7,237 bases of DNA from Acidimicrobiaceae bacterium (GCA_003156795.1 PMHU01000299.1:1-7237); one strand, 5' to 3'. Shown: positions 1 through 6,284, numbered from the stretch's first letter. The notes: a model not told the origin generated them from the letters alone. Program-made: numbers and translations.

Positions 1-500
1 TTCTCCCAGCAGACCTGGACGTTGGCCCCGGTGACCAGGTTGGGGCGGTCGGTGGGCCGCCCGCTCGACCGCTGTCTCTCGCGCCATTTCCACTTCAGGG
101 CCAAGGCCGCCAGCATCACGGCCTCGCTGGATCCGGTGGTGGAACAGCCGGTAGCCGCCTCGGCCGCCGACGAGTTCCACAGGTCGGCGATGATGTTGAC
201 GCACCGCCGCTCGATCTCTGCCGTTTGCGGATACTCGTCCTTGTCGATCATGTTCTTGTCCGCGGTCTCGGCCATCAGACGGGCGGCCCGTTCGGGCATC
301 GACGTGGTCACAAACGTGGCCAAATTGAGCCTGGCGCTACCGTCGAGAAGCAGTTCGCTGGAAATGAGGTCGTACGCCTCCTCGCTCCCCACTCCGAGGG
401 CTGGAAGCACGTCGACGGGAAGTCGAGCTTGTGGGTCGGCGCTGGGTCGCCTGGCGCGACGCTCTCGCTCCTCGAGGGTTTCTTTCCGCACTACCGCCAC
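1..500 (-). CDS. gadB: Glutamate decarboxylase, N-terminal part (runs off left edge)
   Basis: PLP-dependent enzyme that converts glutamate to GABA and CO2, consuming a proton; usually cytosolic and linked to acid tolerance or GABA metabolism. The 166 codons visible match the family's N-terminal third: ARLNLATFVTT (about residues 45-60), DKNMIDKDEYPQTAEIERRCVN, and the TTGSSEA phosphate-binding segment with Ser124-Ser125, close to the positions 126-127 known for E. coli GadB. The window ends in PNLVTGANVQVCWE, before the PLP lysine, so the catalytic core cannot be checked; the family is about 460 residues. I chose the GTG at 498-500 because GGGAGG lies 5 nt upstream (minus strand), and an in-frame stop sits at 540-542. 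It lies 39 nt downstream of the dGTPase stop on the same strand, so cotranscription is plausible. The family call is secure; the physiological role here is inference. Confidence 0.93.
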   Translation of the reverse strand, partial: MAVVRKETLEERERRARRPSADPQARLPVDVLPALGVGSEEAYDLISSELLLDGSARLNLATFVTTSMPERAARLMAETADKNMIDKDEYPQTAEIERRCVNIIADLWNSSAAEAATGCSTTGSSEAVMLAALALKWKWRERQRSSGRPTDRPNLVTGANVQVCWE

Positions 501-539
501 TGGTACCTCCCGGATCGCTCCTCGGATGATCCTGATGGT

Positions 540-1610
540 CTAGCCGACGTCGTGGCCACGCGGCAGCCGGTCTTCGCGCCACCGCAGGAGTGAGACGGCC
601 TGAAGGCAGGCGAAGCGGTCGGTCATGCCGTCCACGTAGGCGACTGCGTCTCTGAGCGGATCGTCGCCCCCGGACGCTGCGACCGGAAGGTCCGAGGGAC
701 GGCTGGCGTAGTGCTCCACCAGCGCCCTCAACATGGCTATCACGGTGTCGGCCTGCTCCAACGACTCAGGTCTCAGGTAGATGCGCTCGTGATTGAAGTG
801 GCGCAGGCCCGCGAGTGCGTCTCCCATCCGCTCCGACATGCCCACGGTGCCGGTACGTGCGATCGTCTCGACGATGTCGGTGATGAAGGCCTCCAGCTGA
901 GCCGATCTGACCCTGCCGCACCGCCCCGCTATTTCGGGGGGAAGGTCCGTCTCGTTGACTATCCCGGAGTGACAGGCGTCCTCCAAGTCGTGGGCACAGT
1001 ACGCCACTCGGTCGGCCAGGCCGACGACCTGGCCCTCGGGTGTGGCCGGCGTCGGGCGGGACCAGGAGTGGTTGCGGATGCCGTCGAGCGTCTCTGCGCA
1101 GAGGTTTAGCGGGGCGGCGGTGACGTCGGCGCCCCACACGGCGTGATCGAAGTTCGGGATGAAGACGCCCAAGGCGTCCTCGGATGCGTGGCCCCCCGGT
1201 CCGTGGCCGCAGTCGTGGCCCAGTGCGATGGCTTCGACCAGGGCCACGTTGAGCCGGCAGGCCCGGGCGATCGCCGACGCGACCTGGGTCACCTCGAGCG
1301 CGTGGGTGAGGCGGGTGCGCTGGTGGTCCGCCGGAAAGATGAAGACCTGGGTCTTGCCCGCCAATCGCCTGAACGCAGTCGAGTGGAGGATCCGGTCCCG
1401 ATCGCGCTCGAAGCAGGTTCGCCACGGGTCGGGCTCCTCCGAGCGCAGGCGTCGACCCGAGCCGAACGCCCGGGTCGCTCCTGACGTCAAGGTCGAGTCC
1501 TCTATTGCCTCCCGGCCCTCGCGGTCCAGGACGGTGGTGGGACCGACGACTATCCGATCGCCGGCGGCGTGCGCTTGGCGTACGCCGGTGGACGCGCGCT
1601 GCCCGGCCAT
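540..1610 (-). CDS. dgt: dGTPase-like HD-domain triphosphohydrolase (type 2 dGTPase family)
   Basis: Predicted to hydrolyse dGTP, or other dNTPs, to the deoxynucleoside and tripolyphosphate, acting in cytosolic dNTP pool control. At 356 residues it fits the shorter Dgt-like group. Family motifs in order: FERDRDRILHSTAFRRL (about 67-83), KTQVF (86-90), THALEVTQVA with metal ligand His103, GHDCGHGPGGH with His132-Asp133, and QVVGLADRVAYCAHDLEDA with Asp200 as the fourth HD ligand. The catalytic HD set is therefore complete. GHDCGHGPGGH departs from the commoner HDLGHPPFGH form. The ATG at 1610 is the only Met before the domain, but its ribosome site is weak. In-frame GTGs at 1652 and 1661 are alternatives. 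The frame stays open to about 2021, but that extension runs antisense through the DUF3107 gene and is not credible. The N-terminal ~30 residues are low-complexity and may not be translated. Divergent from the plus-strand operon. Confidence 0.9.
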   Translation of the reverse strand: MAGQRASTGVRQAHAAGDRIVVGPTTVLDREGREAIEDSTLTSGATRAFGSGRRLRSEEPDPWRTCFERDRDRILHSTAFRRLAGKTQVFIFPADHQRTRLTHALEVTQVASAIARACRLNVALVEAIALGHDCGHGPGGHASEDALGVFIPNFDHAVWGADVTAAPLNLCAETLDGIRNHSWSRPTPATPEGQVVGLADRVAYCAHDLEDACHSGIVNETDLPPEIAGRCGRVRSAQLEAFITDIVETIARTGTVGMSERMGDALAGLRHFNHERIYLRPESLEQADTVIAMLRALVEHYASRPSDLPVAASGGDDPLRDAVAYVDGMTDRFACLQAVSLLRWREDRLPRGHDVG

Positions 1611-1827
1611 GGTTTCTGCCCAACGCTCCGCCCGGCTCGATCCGCCTTCCACCTGAGTCACGCTATCCCGGGCGTGCGACGGCGGTTCTGTTCCGGTCCG
1701 AGCCCCAAAATGGTAACCGGATGTCCGATTGGAGCCTGGCATGAGCTCGATCGTCGACCCGACCCGGTCCTTGACCTGGGTTCTGCGCCTACGATGAACC
1801 AGTTCCGCTACCGCAAGGAGAGCCCCA
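1611..1827. promoter_or_regulatory. Divergent intergenic region between dgt and the DUF3107 operon
   Basis: 217 nt separate two divergent starts. On the minus strand TACCAT (1715-1710) is a possible -10 for dgt, placing transcription start near 1703; I see no convincing -35. On the plus strand the candidate promoter elements are given in the next entry. If dgt actually starts at GTG 1652 or 1661, the region shrinks to about 166-175 nt. No convincing operator palindrome was seen. Promoter assignments are inference from short motifs. Confidence 0.4.
1771..1795 (+). promoter_or_regulatory. Candidate promoter of the DUF3107-ArsA-PdtaS operon
   Basis: TTGACC (1771-1776) and TACGAT (1790-1795) resemble sigma-70 type -35 and -10 hexamers, but the spacer is only 13 nt, shorter than the usual 16-18. 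The -10 element alone would place transcription start near 1802, leaving a leader of about 26 nt that contains the AAGGAG ribosome site. The position is sensible; the -35 match may be chance. Confidence 0.35.
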
Positions 1828-2070
1828 GTGGACGTCCGCATTGGTGTCACGCAATCGCCCACGGTGATCGAGGTAGAGCTGCCTGAGGGCGCCGACGCCG
1901 ACGCCTTAACGGGCCAGATCGAGCAGGCCCTCGCCGCGGACAAGGGCGTCTTGTGGCTGACCGACCGGCGGGGTCGCCGGGTGGGGGTCCCTTCAGAACG
2001 AATCGCGTACGTGGAGGTCAACGCGACAAGCGAGGACCGCAGGGTCGGCTTCGGCGCCGGCGTCCGCTGA
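1828..2070 (+). CDS. DUF3107 family protein (TB9.4/Rv3208A-like)
   Basis: An 80-residue protein of the actinobacterial DUF3107 family; function unknown. It shows the family layout: an N-terminal strand VDVRIGVTQSPTVIEVELPE (1-20), a short helix, then LWLTDRRGRRVGVPSERIAYVEV (about 43-65) and the C-terminal RRVGFGAG. These match the mycobacterial TB9.4 pattern of a KIGI-type start, LTDERGRR, RIAYVEI and RRVGFG. No signal peptide, membrane segment or cysteine is present, so it is probably a small cytosolic protein. The start is GTG at 1828, decided by a near-perfect AAGGAG at 1815-1820 with 7 nt spacing. It is the first gene of the apparent operon and ends 35 nt before the first ATPase. It may be a small partner or regulator of the downstream genes, but that is only context. 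Members elsewhere are often a little longer (around 90). Confidence 0.9.
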   Translation: MDVRIGVTQSPTVIEVELPEGADADALTGQIEQALAADKGVLWLTDRRGRRVGVPSERIAYVEVNATSEDRRVGFGAGVR

Positions 2071-2105
2071 CCGGTTGATCCGTCGGGAGAGGGCAGGGCT
2101 GGGGA

Positions 2106-3056
2106 TTGACTGATCTTCTCGACCGAAAGCTGATCTTCGTAACTGGCAAAGGAGGAGTCGGCAAGACGACGATCGCCGCCTCGCTAGCCTGGTTGGCGGC
2201 CGATCGCGGCAAGCGGACGCTCGTTTGCGAGGTCGACGCCAAGGGCAACCTGGCCGACTTCTACGAGACGGCTCCGACCCGTTTCGAAGAGCGCGAGATA
2301 GCCCCCCGACTCTGGGCCATGTCCATGGATACTGAAGCGTCGCTCAAGCAGTATCTGTCACTGCAGCTCAAGCTCCCCTTGATGCTCAGGATCGGGCCGC
2401 TGGCCAAGATGTTCGACTTTGTCGCATCGGCCGCGCCGGGGGTTCGAGAGATCGTTACGGTCGGGAAGCTCTGCTGGGAAGTCAAGGAAAAGCACTACGA
2501 CCTGATCGTCGTTGACGCATCGGCGACCGGTCACATCGTCGGGCAGCTGACCGCACCCCAGGCCATCAATCAGCTCGTTCAGGTCGGGCTGGTGCGTCAG
2601 CAGACGGGCTGGATGCTCGACATCCTCGATGATCCCTCGACGACCGGCTTGGTGGTCGTCGCCACTCCGGCCGAGATGCCCGTGAGCGAGACGTTGGACC
2701 TGACCGCTCGTCTCCGTGAGGAAACCAACGTCGATCTGGCTGCGATCGTAGTGAACCGGGTGCTGCCCGAGCTTTTCGGTCGAGGCGAGGAAGAGGTCTT
2801 CGAGCGCTTGGACGCCAGCCCAGGTCCGCGGGACCAAATCGATGCCGCAGTCGCCGGACCGGTGGTGAGCCTCATGCGAGCGGCCCGGCTGACCGTCACC
2901 ATGAGGCGCTCCCGCACCGAACATTTGGAGCGACTGCGCGGCGCCATCGATCCGAACGTGCCCCTTTTGTACATGCCGTACTTGTTCTTCCGCTCGCACG
3001 GCTTGCGGGCTACGCACCAGCTGGCCGACGCCTTGTCGGCGGAGCTTGGATACTGA
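2106..3056 (+). CDS. ArsA/Get3-like ATPase, first of pair (Rv3679-like)
   Basis: A SIMIBI-class P-loop ATPase of the ArsA/Get3 family, 316 residues. Visible motifs: deviant Walker A GKGGVGKTT (14-22) with signature Lys15 and P-loop Lys20, EVDAKGNLADF with Asp44 in switch I position, PGVREIVTVGKL (111-122), and the switch II motif YDLIVVDASATGH with Asp137 and His143, the family's usual form being DTAPTGH. There is no membrane segment, no CxxC zinc pair and no ArsA-type arsenite-binding cysteine set, so an arsenite-pump role is unlikely. The start is TTG at 2106, the only reasonable in-frame start before the P-loop, with AGGG at 2095-2098 upstream. Its stop overlaps the next ATPase start (TGATG), implying translational coupling and a heteromeric product. 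Mycobacterial relatives (Rv3679/Rv3680, Get3-like) act as a complex; the client proteins here are unknown. Confidence 0.9.
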   Translation: MTDLLDRKLIFVTGKGGVGKTTIAASLAWLAADRGKRTLVCEVDAKGNLADFYETAPTRFEEREIAPRLWAMSMDTEASLKQYLSLQLKLPLMLRIGPLAKMFDFVASAAPGVREIVTVGKLCWEVKEKHYDLIVVDASATGHIVGQLTAPQAINQLVQVGLVRQQTGWMLDILDDPSTTGLVVVATPAEMPVSETLDLTARLREETNVDLAAIVVNRVLPELFGRGEEEVFERLDASPGPRDQIDAAVAGPVVSLMRAARLTVTMRRSRTEHLERLRGAIDPNVPLLYMPYLFFRSHGLRATHQLADALSAELGY

Positions 3057-4243
3057 TGGCCTCCGGGTCGGGCCCGACGTCGTCGCGAGCCGAGAGCATC
3101 GAGGGCCTCCTCGCCTCCAAGGAGATCGTCATCGCGTGCGGATCAGGCGGGGTCGGCAAGACCACGACCGCAGCCGCGGCGGCCACCATGGCGGCGGTCC
3201 GCCACGGCGGCAAGGTCCTCGTGGTGACCGTCGACCCGGCCCGACGACTGGCCAACGCCCTGGGCCTCGAGGGGTTCGGCAACGTCGAGAAGCGAGTGGA
3301 TCCCGACGCTTTCAAGTCGGCCGGAGTGCGTCCCCGAGGGGAGTTGTGGGCCGCCATGCTCGACACCAAGCAGAGTTGGGACGACCTGGTTCGCCGGCAC
3401 GCACCGGACCGTGAGACGTCCGGCCGGATCTTGAGCAACCCCCTGTACCAGAACATTTCCGGGAAGTTCATCCAGAGCCACGACTACATAGCCATGGAGA
3501 GGCTCTACGAGATCCATTCCGAGGGCAATTTTGACTTGATAGTCGTCGACACGCCTCCAACCCGCAACGCCATGGATTTCATCGAAGCTCCCCGCCGGAT
3601 GGCCGACTTTTTCTCCTCGCGACTGTTGCGACTACTGATAGCGCCGTACCAGAGCCGGCTGGTCAACATGGCCTCGCGTCCGTTCTACCAAGTCGCTGAC
3701 CGGGTCCTCGGCTCGCAGTTCCTGGAGGACATAGCGGAGTTCTTCATCCTCTTCCAGACCATGTATGGCGGGTTTGTCGAGAGGGCCAACGCGGTGGAGC
3801 GCTTGCTTCGGGATCGACGCACGACGTTCGTGGTCGTGAGCACGCTCGAGGCGGCGCCGGTCAAGGAAGCCGAGTTCTTCATCGAAGTGCTTTCGTCAAA
3901 GCGATTCCATCTCGGCGCGCTGATCCTCAACAAGGTCCTTCCGGAGTACCTCCTCGACGAGGCCGCCGAACAACGGGCCGCCCGTTTCTGTGACGACGCT
4001 GTCGAACTGGCCAAGCTCGACGGGCTGGCGGAGTCCCTCCACACCGACCAGGAGCAACTGGCCCGGGTGCTCGCCGAAGTCGGAGCGAACTTTCGCAACT
4101 TCGCCGTCGTCGCCCGACGGGAAGCCGGTCTGCGCCATGATCTGCAAGTTCGCCCCGAGGTGGTGGCCACCGTTCCCGAATTCGACGAGGACATCCACGA
4201 CCTGCCCGGCCTGTTGCGCCTGGGCGAGCGGATCTGGACTTAG
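3056..4243 (+). CDS. ArsA/Get3-like ATPase, second of pair (Rv3680-like), altered Walker A
   Basis: A 395-residue member of the same ATPase family, probably the partner of the preceding protein. P-loop GSGGVGKTT (29-37) keeps Lys35 but has Ser30 where the deviant Walker A signature lysine normally sits. TVDPARRLANALGL gives the switch I Asp60, and FDLIVVDTPPTRNAMDF gives Asp165, with TR replacing the usual TGH. Residues about 175-250 are rich in hydrophobic and aromatic residues (RRMADFFSSRLLRLLIAPY, FLEDIAEFFILFQTMYGGF) and could form the helical lobe that in Get3 binds clients; they are not a classic transmembrane segment. The ATG at 3056 overlaps the upstream stop by one base, with GGAG at 3041-3044 as ribosome site. 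It is followed 4 nt later by the sensor kinase. Not an arsenical pump component on present evidence: no arsR, arsB or arsC is nearby. Confidence 0.9.
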   Translation: MASGSGPTSSRAESIEGLLASKEIVIACGSGGVGKTTTAAAAATMAAVRHGGKVLVVTVDPARRLANALGLEGFGNVEKRVDPDAFKSAGVRPRGELWAAMLDTKQSWDDLVRRHAPDRETSGRILSNPLYQNISGKFIQSHDYIAMERLYEIHSEGNFDLIVVDTPPTRNAMDFIEAPRRMADFFSSRLLRLLIAPYQSRLVNMASRPFYQVADRVLGSQFLEDIAEFFILFQTMYGGFVERANAVERLLRDRRTTFVVVSTLEAAPVKEAEFFIEVLSSKRFHLGALILNKVLPEYLLDEAAEQRAARFCDDAVELAKLDGLAESLHTDQEQLARVLAEVGANFRNFAVVARREAGLRHDLQVRPEVVATVPEFDEDIHDLPGLLRLGERIWT

Positions 4244-4247
4244 GCGC

Positions 4248-5813
4248 ATGGCCACCCTCGCCGACCTGGTCTCCGAGCACACCGACCTCGAAGGGGCCGT
4301 CGTCACCCACTTGCAACGGCTGGTTGCCGGGTGGGGCGTCCTTTCCGACCTGTGTTTCGCCGACCTGTTGCTATTCGTCCCCGTTCGGGGCTCGATCGAG
4401 TCGTTTGTGGTCCTGGGTCAGGTCAGGCCGACCACCAACCAGACCCTGCACCTCGACGACCTCGTGGGGCGGGTCATCCACGCCGAGGAGCGCCCCATCG
4501 TCGCCAGGGCGTGGCATCTCGGCAGCGTGGTCGAGGGCGAGGTGGCCATACCCAGTCGTAGCGAAAGGGGGCGGCTGGTCTGCATCCCGGTTCGCTGGCA
4601 AGGCGAGCTCGTCGCCATCATGACCCGGGAGTCCGCACTGTCGGTAGGACGCCGTCCCGGCGTTCTCGAGCGGGTATATATCGAGGTCTTCGACCGGCTG
4701 GCCCGCATGATCTCGCACGGCGAGTTCCCATTTCCGGTTGACGAGCCGCTGGTGACGGAGACGCCCCGGGTGGGAGACGGGGTGCTCGTGCTCGATGCCA
4801 GCGCCCGAGTCGACTACGCCTCGCCGAACGCGGTCAACGCCCTGCACCGGATCAGGGTCTACTCCGGCATCGAGGGCGTCCGCTTGGACGAGGCCGGATT
4901 GCAGCAGACGGCAGTTTCGCTCGCCTACCAGACGCGCCTTCCGGCCGTGGAAGAAGCCGGAGACGGCGAGATGTCGGTCATCATCCGTTGCGTCCCACTG
5001 CTCGACCAGGGCACGGTGACGGGCGCCCTCGTCCTTCTCAAGGACGTCAGCGACATCCGGCGCAGGGACCGGCTGCTCCTTTCCAAGGACGCCGCCATCC
5101 GCGAAGTGCACCACCGGGTCAAGAACAATTTGCAGACGATCTCGTCTCTGTTGCGCATCCAGTCTCGGCGGATGCCGACGGGCGAGGCCCGCCAGGCCCT
5201 CGAGGAATCCGAGCGACGGGTCCGATCGATTGCGGTCGTCCACGAGATCCTTTCCCGGGACACGACCGACGAGGTCGACTTCAACGACATCCTCCCTTCC
5301 CTGGCCCGCATGGCCGAGGACATGGGTAGCACCGATCGGCCCGTGCGCATCAGCTACAAGGGCGAGGCCGGCGAGCTCCAGGCCGCCGTGGCCACGCCCC
5401 TTGCGGTCGTGATCACCGAGCTGCTCCAGAATGCGGCCGAGCACGCCTTCCCCGAGCCGAACGACGCGTCGGGGGAGGACGACGGGCTGGGGGAGAGCGG
5501 AGGGCTGGGGGAGAGCGGAGGGCTGGGGGAGAGCGACGGGCTGGGCGACCGGTCAGGAGACGACAGGGCGATCCTGGTGAACGTTGAGCTGGAACGGTCC
5601 GAGGACGAACTACGGGTAACGGTCCGAGACAACGGCGTGGGTCTGCCGGCCGGGTTTACCGTGGGCGGCACGACGACCCTCGGCCTGATGATCGTGCGGG
5701 GCCTGGTCATCACCCAGATGGGCGGCACCATCTCCATGCGCACCGAAGGCGGGACGGTCGTGGAGCTGACCATACCCCTCGACCGTGCCGACGACGACCT
5801 TCAGAGTCTCTAA
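4248..5813 (+). CDS. pdtaS: PdtaS-type HisKA_2 sensor histidine kinase
   Basis: A 521-residue soluble histidine kinase matching the PdtaS architecture. An N-terminal GAF-like sensor (about 1-150) begins MATLADLVSEHTDLEGAV, close to the mycobacterial start. A PAS domain follows (about 175-283: GDGVLVLDASARVDYASPNA), then a HisKA_2 box REVHHRVKNNLQTISSLLR with His288-His289 (His289 aligns with the single His of HWE kinases), then an HATPase: N-box ITELLQNAAEHAF with Glu391 and Asn395, G1 DNGVGLP (461-467), G2 TLGLMIV (Gly479). No membrane segments. In mycobacteria PdtaS phosphorylates the ANTAR RNA-binding regulator PdtaR; no such partner is encoded here. The ATG at 4248, 4 nt after the upstream stop, matches the family N-terminus; the frame is open upstream to 3990 but only overlaps the ATPase gene. 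A repeat-coded insertion at residues 412-434 sits between N-box and G1 box. Confidence 0.93.
   Translation: MATLADLVSEHTDLEGAVVTHLQRLVAGWGVLSDLCFADLLLFVPVRGSIESFVVLGQVRPTTNQTLHLDDLVGRVIHAEERPIVARAWHLGSVVEGEVAIPSRSERGRLVCIPVRWQGELVAIMTRESALSVGRRPGVLERVYIEVFDRLARMISHGEFPFPVDEPLVTETPRVGDGVLVLDASARVDYASPNAVNALHRIRVYSGIEGVRLDEAGLQQTAVSLAYQTRLPAVEEAGDGEMSVIIRCVPLLDQGTVTGALVLLKDVSDIRRRDRLLLSKDAAIREVHHRVKNNLQTISSLLRIQSRRMPTGEARQALEESERRVRSIAVVHEILSRDTTDEVDFNDILPSLARMAEDMGSTDRPVRISYKGEAGELQAAVATPLAVVITELLQNAAEHAFPEPNDASGEDDGLGESGGLGESGGLGESDGLGDRSGDDRAILVNVELERSEDELRVTVRDNGVGLPAGFTVGGTTTLGLMIVRGLVITQMGGTISMRTEGGTVVELTIPLDRADDDLQSL
5481..5549 (+). repeat. In-frame 18-bp tandem repeat inside pdtaS
   Basis: Nearly four copies of an 18-nt unit: 5481-5498, 5499-5516, 5517-5534 and a partial 5535-5549. 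The 15-nt core GGGCTGGGGGAGAGC is identical in the first three; only the linking codon varies (GAC or GGA), and the last copy has diverged. The unit encodes (G/D)-G-L-G-E-S, giving a glycine- and acid-rich loop at residues 412-434 of the kinase. The period is a multiple of three, so copy number can change without frameshift. Confidence 0.95.
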
Positions 5814-5927
5814 GCCCGAAGGCGTCCCCAAGAGCCCTCGTTTTGGCTCGGGCCCCAAACGCGAAATGGCCCGGCTTCCTTTGTCGCCGGGCACTTCGAA
5901 GCGGGAGGAGCTGGGTGGGGCTTGTGT
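5814..5927. terminator. Convergent pdtaS/whiB region with two GC-rich hairpins
   Basis: The 114 nt between two converging stops contain a 7-bp perfect stem GCCCGGC/GCCGGGC (5869-5875 with 5886-5892, 10-nt loop). They also hold a weaker 5-bp stem GAGCC/GGCTC (5832-5836 with 5845-5849, 8-nt loop containing TTTT). Neither has a clear U-tract on either strand, as is common for actinobacterial terminators. A bidirectional terminator is the natural reading of a tail-to-tail pair, but activity is inference. Confidence 0.45.
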
Positions 5928-6218
5928 CTATGAGGCTCGTCGCTGTTGCGCCAACCAGGCCTTGCGGAGCTTGCGGCGCTCGTCCTCGGAGGTGGCGCCC
6001 CAAACGCCCGACTCCTGGTTGGTGGCGAGGGCGAAGTCGAGACACGACTTGCGGGCCTCGCATTCCATGCAGACCGCCTTGGCGGACTCAATTTGCTCGA
6101 TCGCGGGGCCCGTGCTGCCGATAGGAAAGAACAGGTCCGGGTCAGTGCTTCGGCACGCCGCCTGATCTCGCCAGTCGTCGACGTCCCATTCGATGTTGCG
6201 GCTCCAAGTGAGGGCCAC
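5928..6218 (-). CDS. whiB1: WhiB-family iron-sulfur regulator, WhiB1/WblE-like
   Basis: A 96-residue WhiB-like protein; such proteins carry a [4Fe-4S] cluster sensitive to NO or O2 and bind the principal sigma factor or DNA to control transcription. The four cluster cysteines are Cys22, Cys50, Cys53 and Cys59 (C-X27-C-X2-C-X5-C). The turn motif reads GVWGA (71-75), usually GVWGG, followed by SEDERRKLRKAW and a basic tail. The DWRDQAACRSTDPDLFFPIG start (16-34) resembles WhiB1 (DWRHKAVCRDEDPELFFPVG). The start is GTG at 6218, with GAAAGG at 6233-6228, 9 nt upstream. An in-frame GTG at 6287 would add 23 residues but would read through promoter-like DNA with dyads and has no family support. It lies tail to tail with pdtaS, as whiB1 does in M. 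tuberculosis. The paralogue assignment rests on sequence similarity and this synteny. Confidence 0.92.
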   Translation of the reverse strand: MALTWSRNIEWDVDDWRDQAACRSTDPDLFFPIGSTGPAIEQIESAKAVCMECEARKSCLDFALATNQESGVWGATSEDERRKLRKAWLAQQRRAS

Positions 6219-6227
6219 GCGACGCTG

Positions 6228-6233
6228 CCTTTC
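6228..6233 (-). promoter_or_regulatory. whiB ribosome binding site
   Basis: GAAAGG on the minus strand, 9 nt before the GTG at 6218. It helps decide the short start over the GTG at 6287. Confidence 0.5.
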
Positions 6234-6242
6234 GGGGGAGAT

Positions 6243-6258
6243 TGTGAAAAGTATCACG
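6243..6258 (-). promoter_or_regulatory. CRP-like palindrome overlapping a possible whiB -10
   Basis: The plus-strand sequence TGTGA-AAAGTA-TCACG matches the CRP/FNR-superfamily consensus TGTGA-N6-TCACA at 9 of 10 positions. On the minus strand the central six bases read TACTTT preceded by TG and one base, an extended -10-like arrangement, so transcription could start near 6241 and give a short leader holding the ribosome site. The site ends 24 nt before the whiB GTG. Mycobacterial whiB1 is known to be controlled by the cAMP receptor protein Rv3676, so such a site fits. If the -10 reading is right, binding here would repress; otherwise it may act on an upstream promoter. Confidence 0.55.
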
Positions 6259-6284
6259 TGCGTTGTAACACCAGTATGTGTGTT

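Noticed and set aside
766..1623. Long minus-strand open frame within the dGTPase region
   Set aside because: Arginine-, proline- and glycine-rich translation with no domain, as expected for a shifted frame of GC-rich coding DNA.
1611..2021. Extension of the dGTPase reading frame upstream to 2021
   Set aside because: It would run antisense through the whole DUF3107 gene, which has a strong ribosome site and family match, and the added residues do not resemble any dGTPase N-terminus.
2106..4243. Arsenite efflux ATPase operon (arsA)
   Set aside because: No arsenite-binding cysteine set, no arsB, arsC, arsD or arsR nearby, and the paired layout matches the Get3-like actinobacterial ATPases better.
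3990..4247. N-terminal extension of the kinase frame into the second ATPase gene
   Set aside because: The translated part is low-complexity and out of frame with the ATPase; the family N-terminus begins at the ATG at 4248.
5481..5549. CRISPR-like or noncoding satellite array
   Set aside because: Units are contiguous 18-mers without spacers and lie in frame within a clear coding domain.
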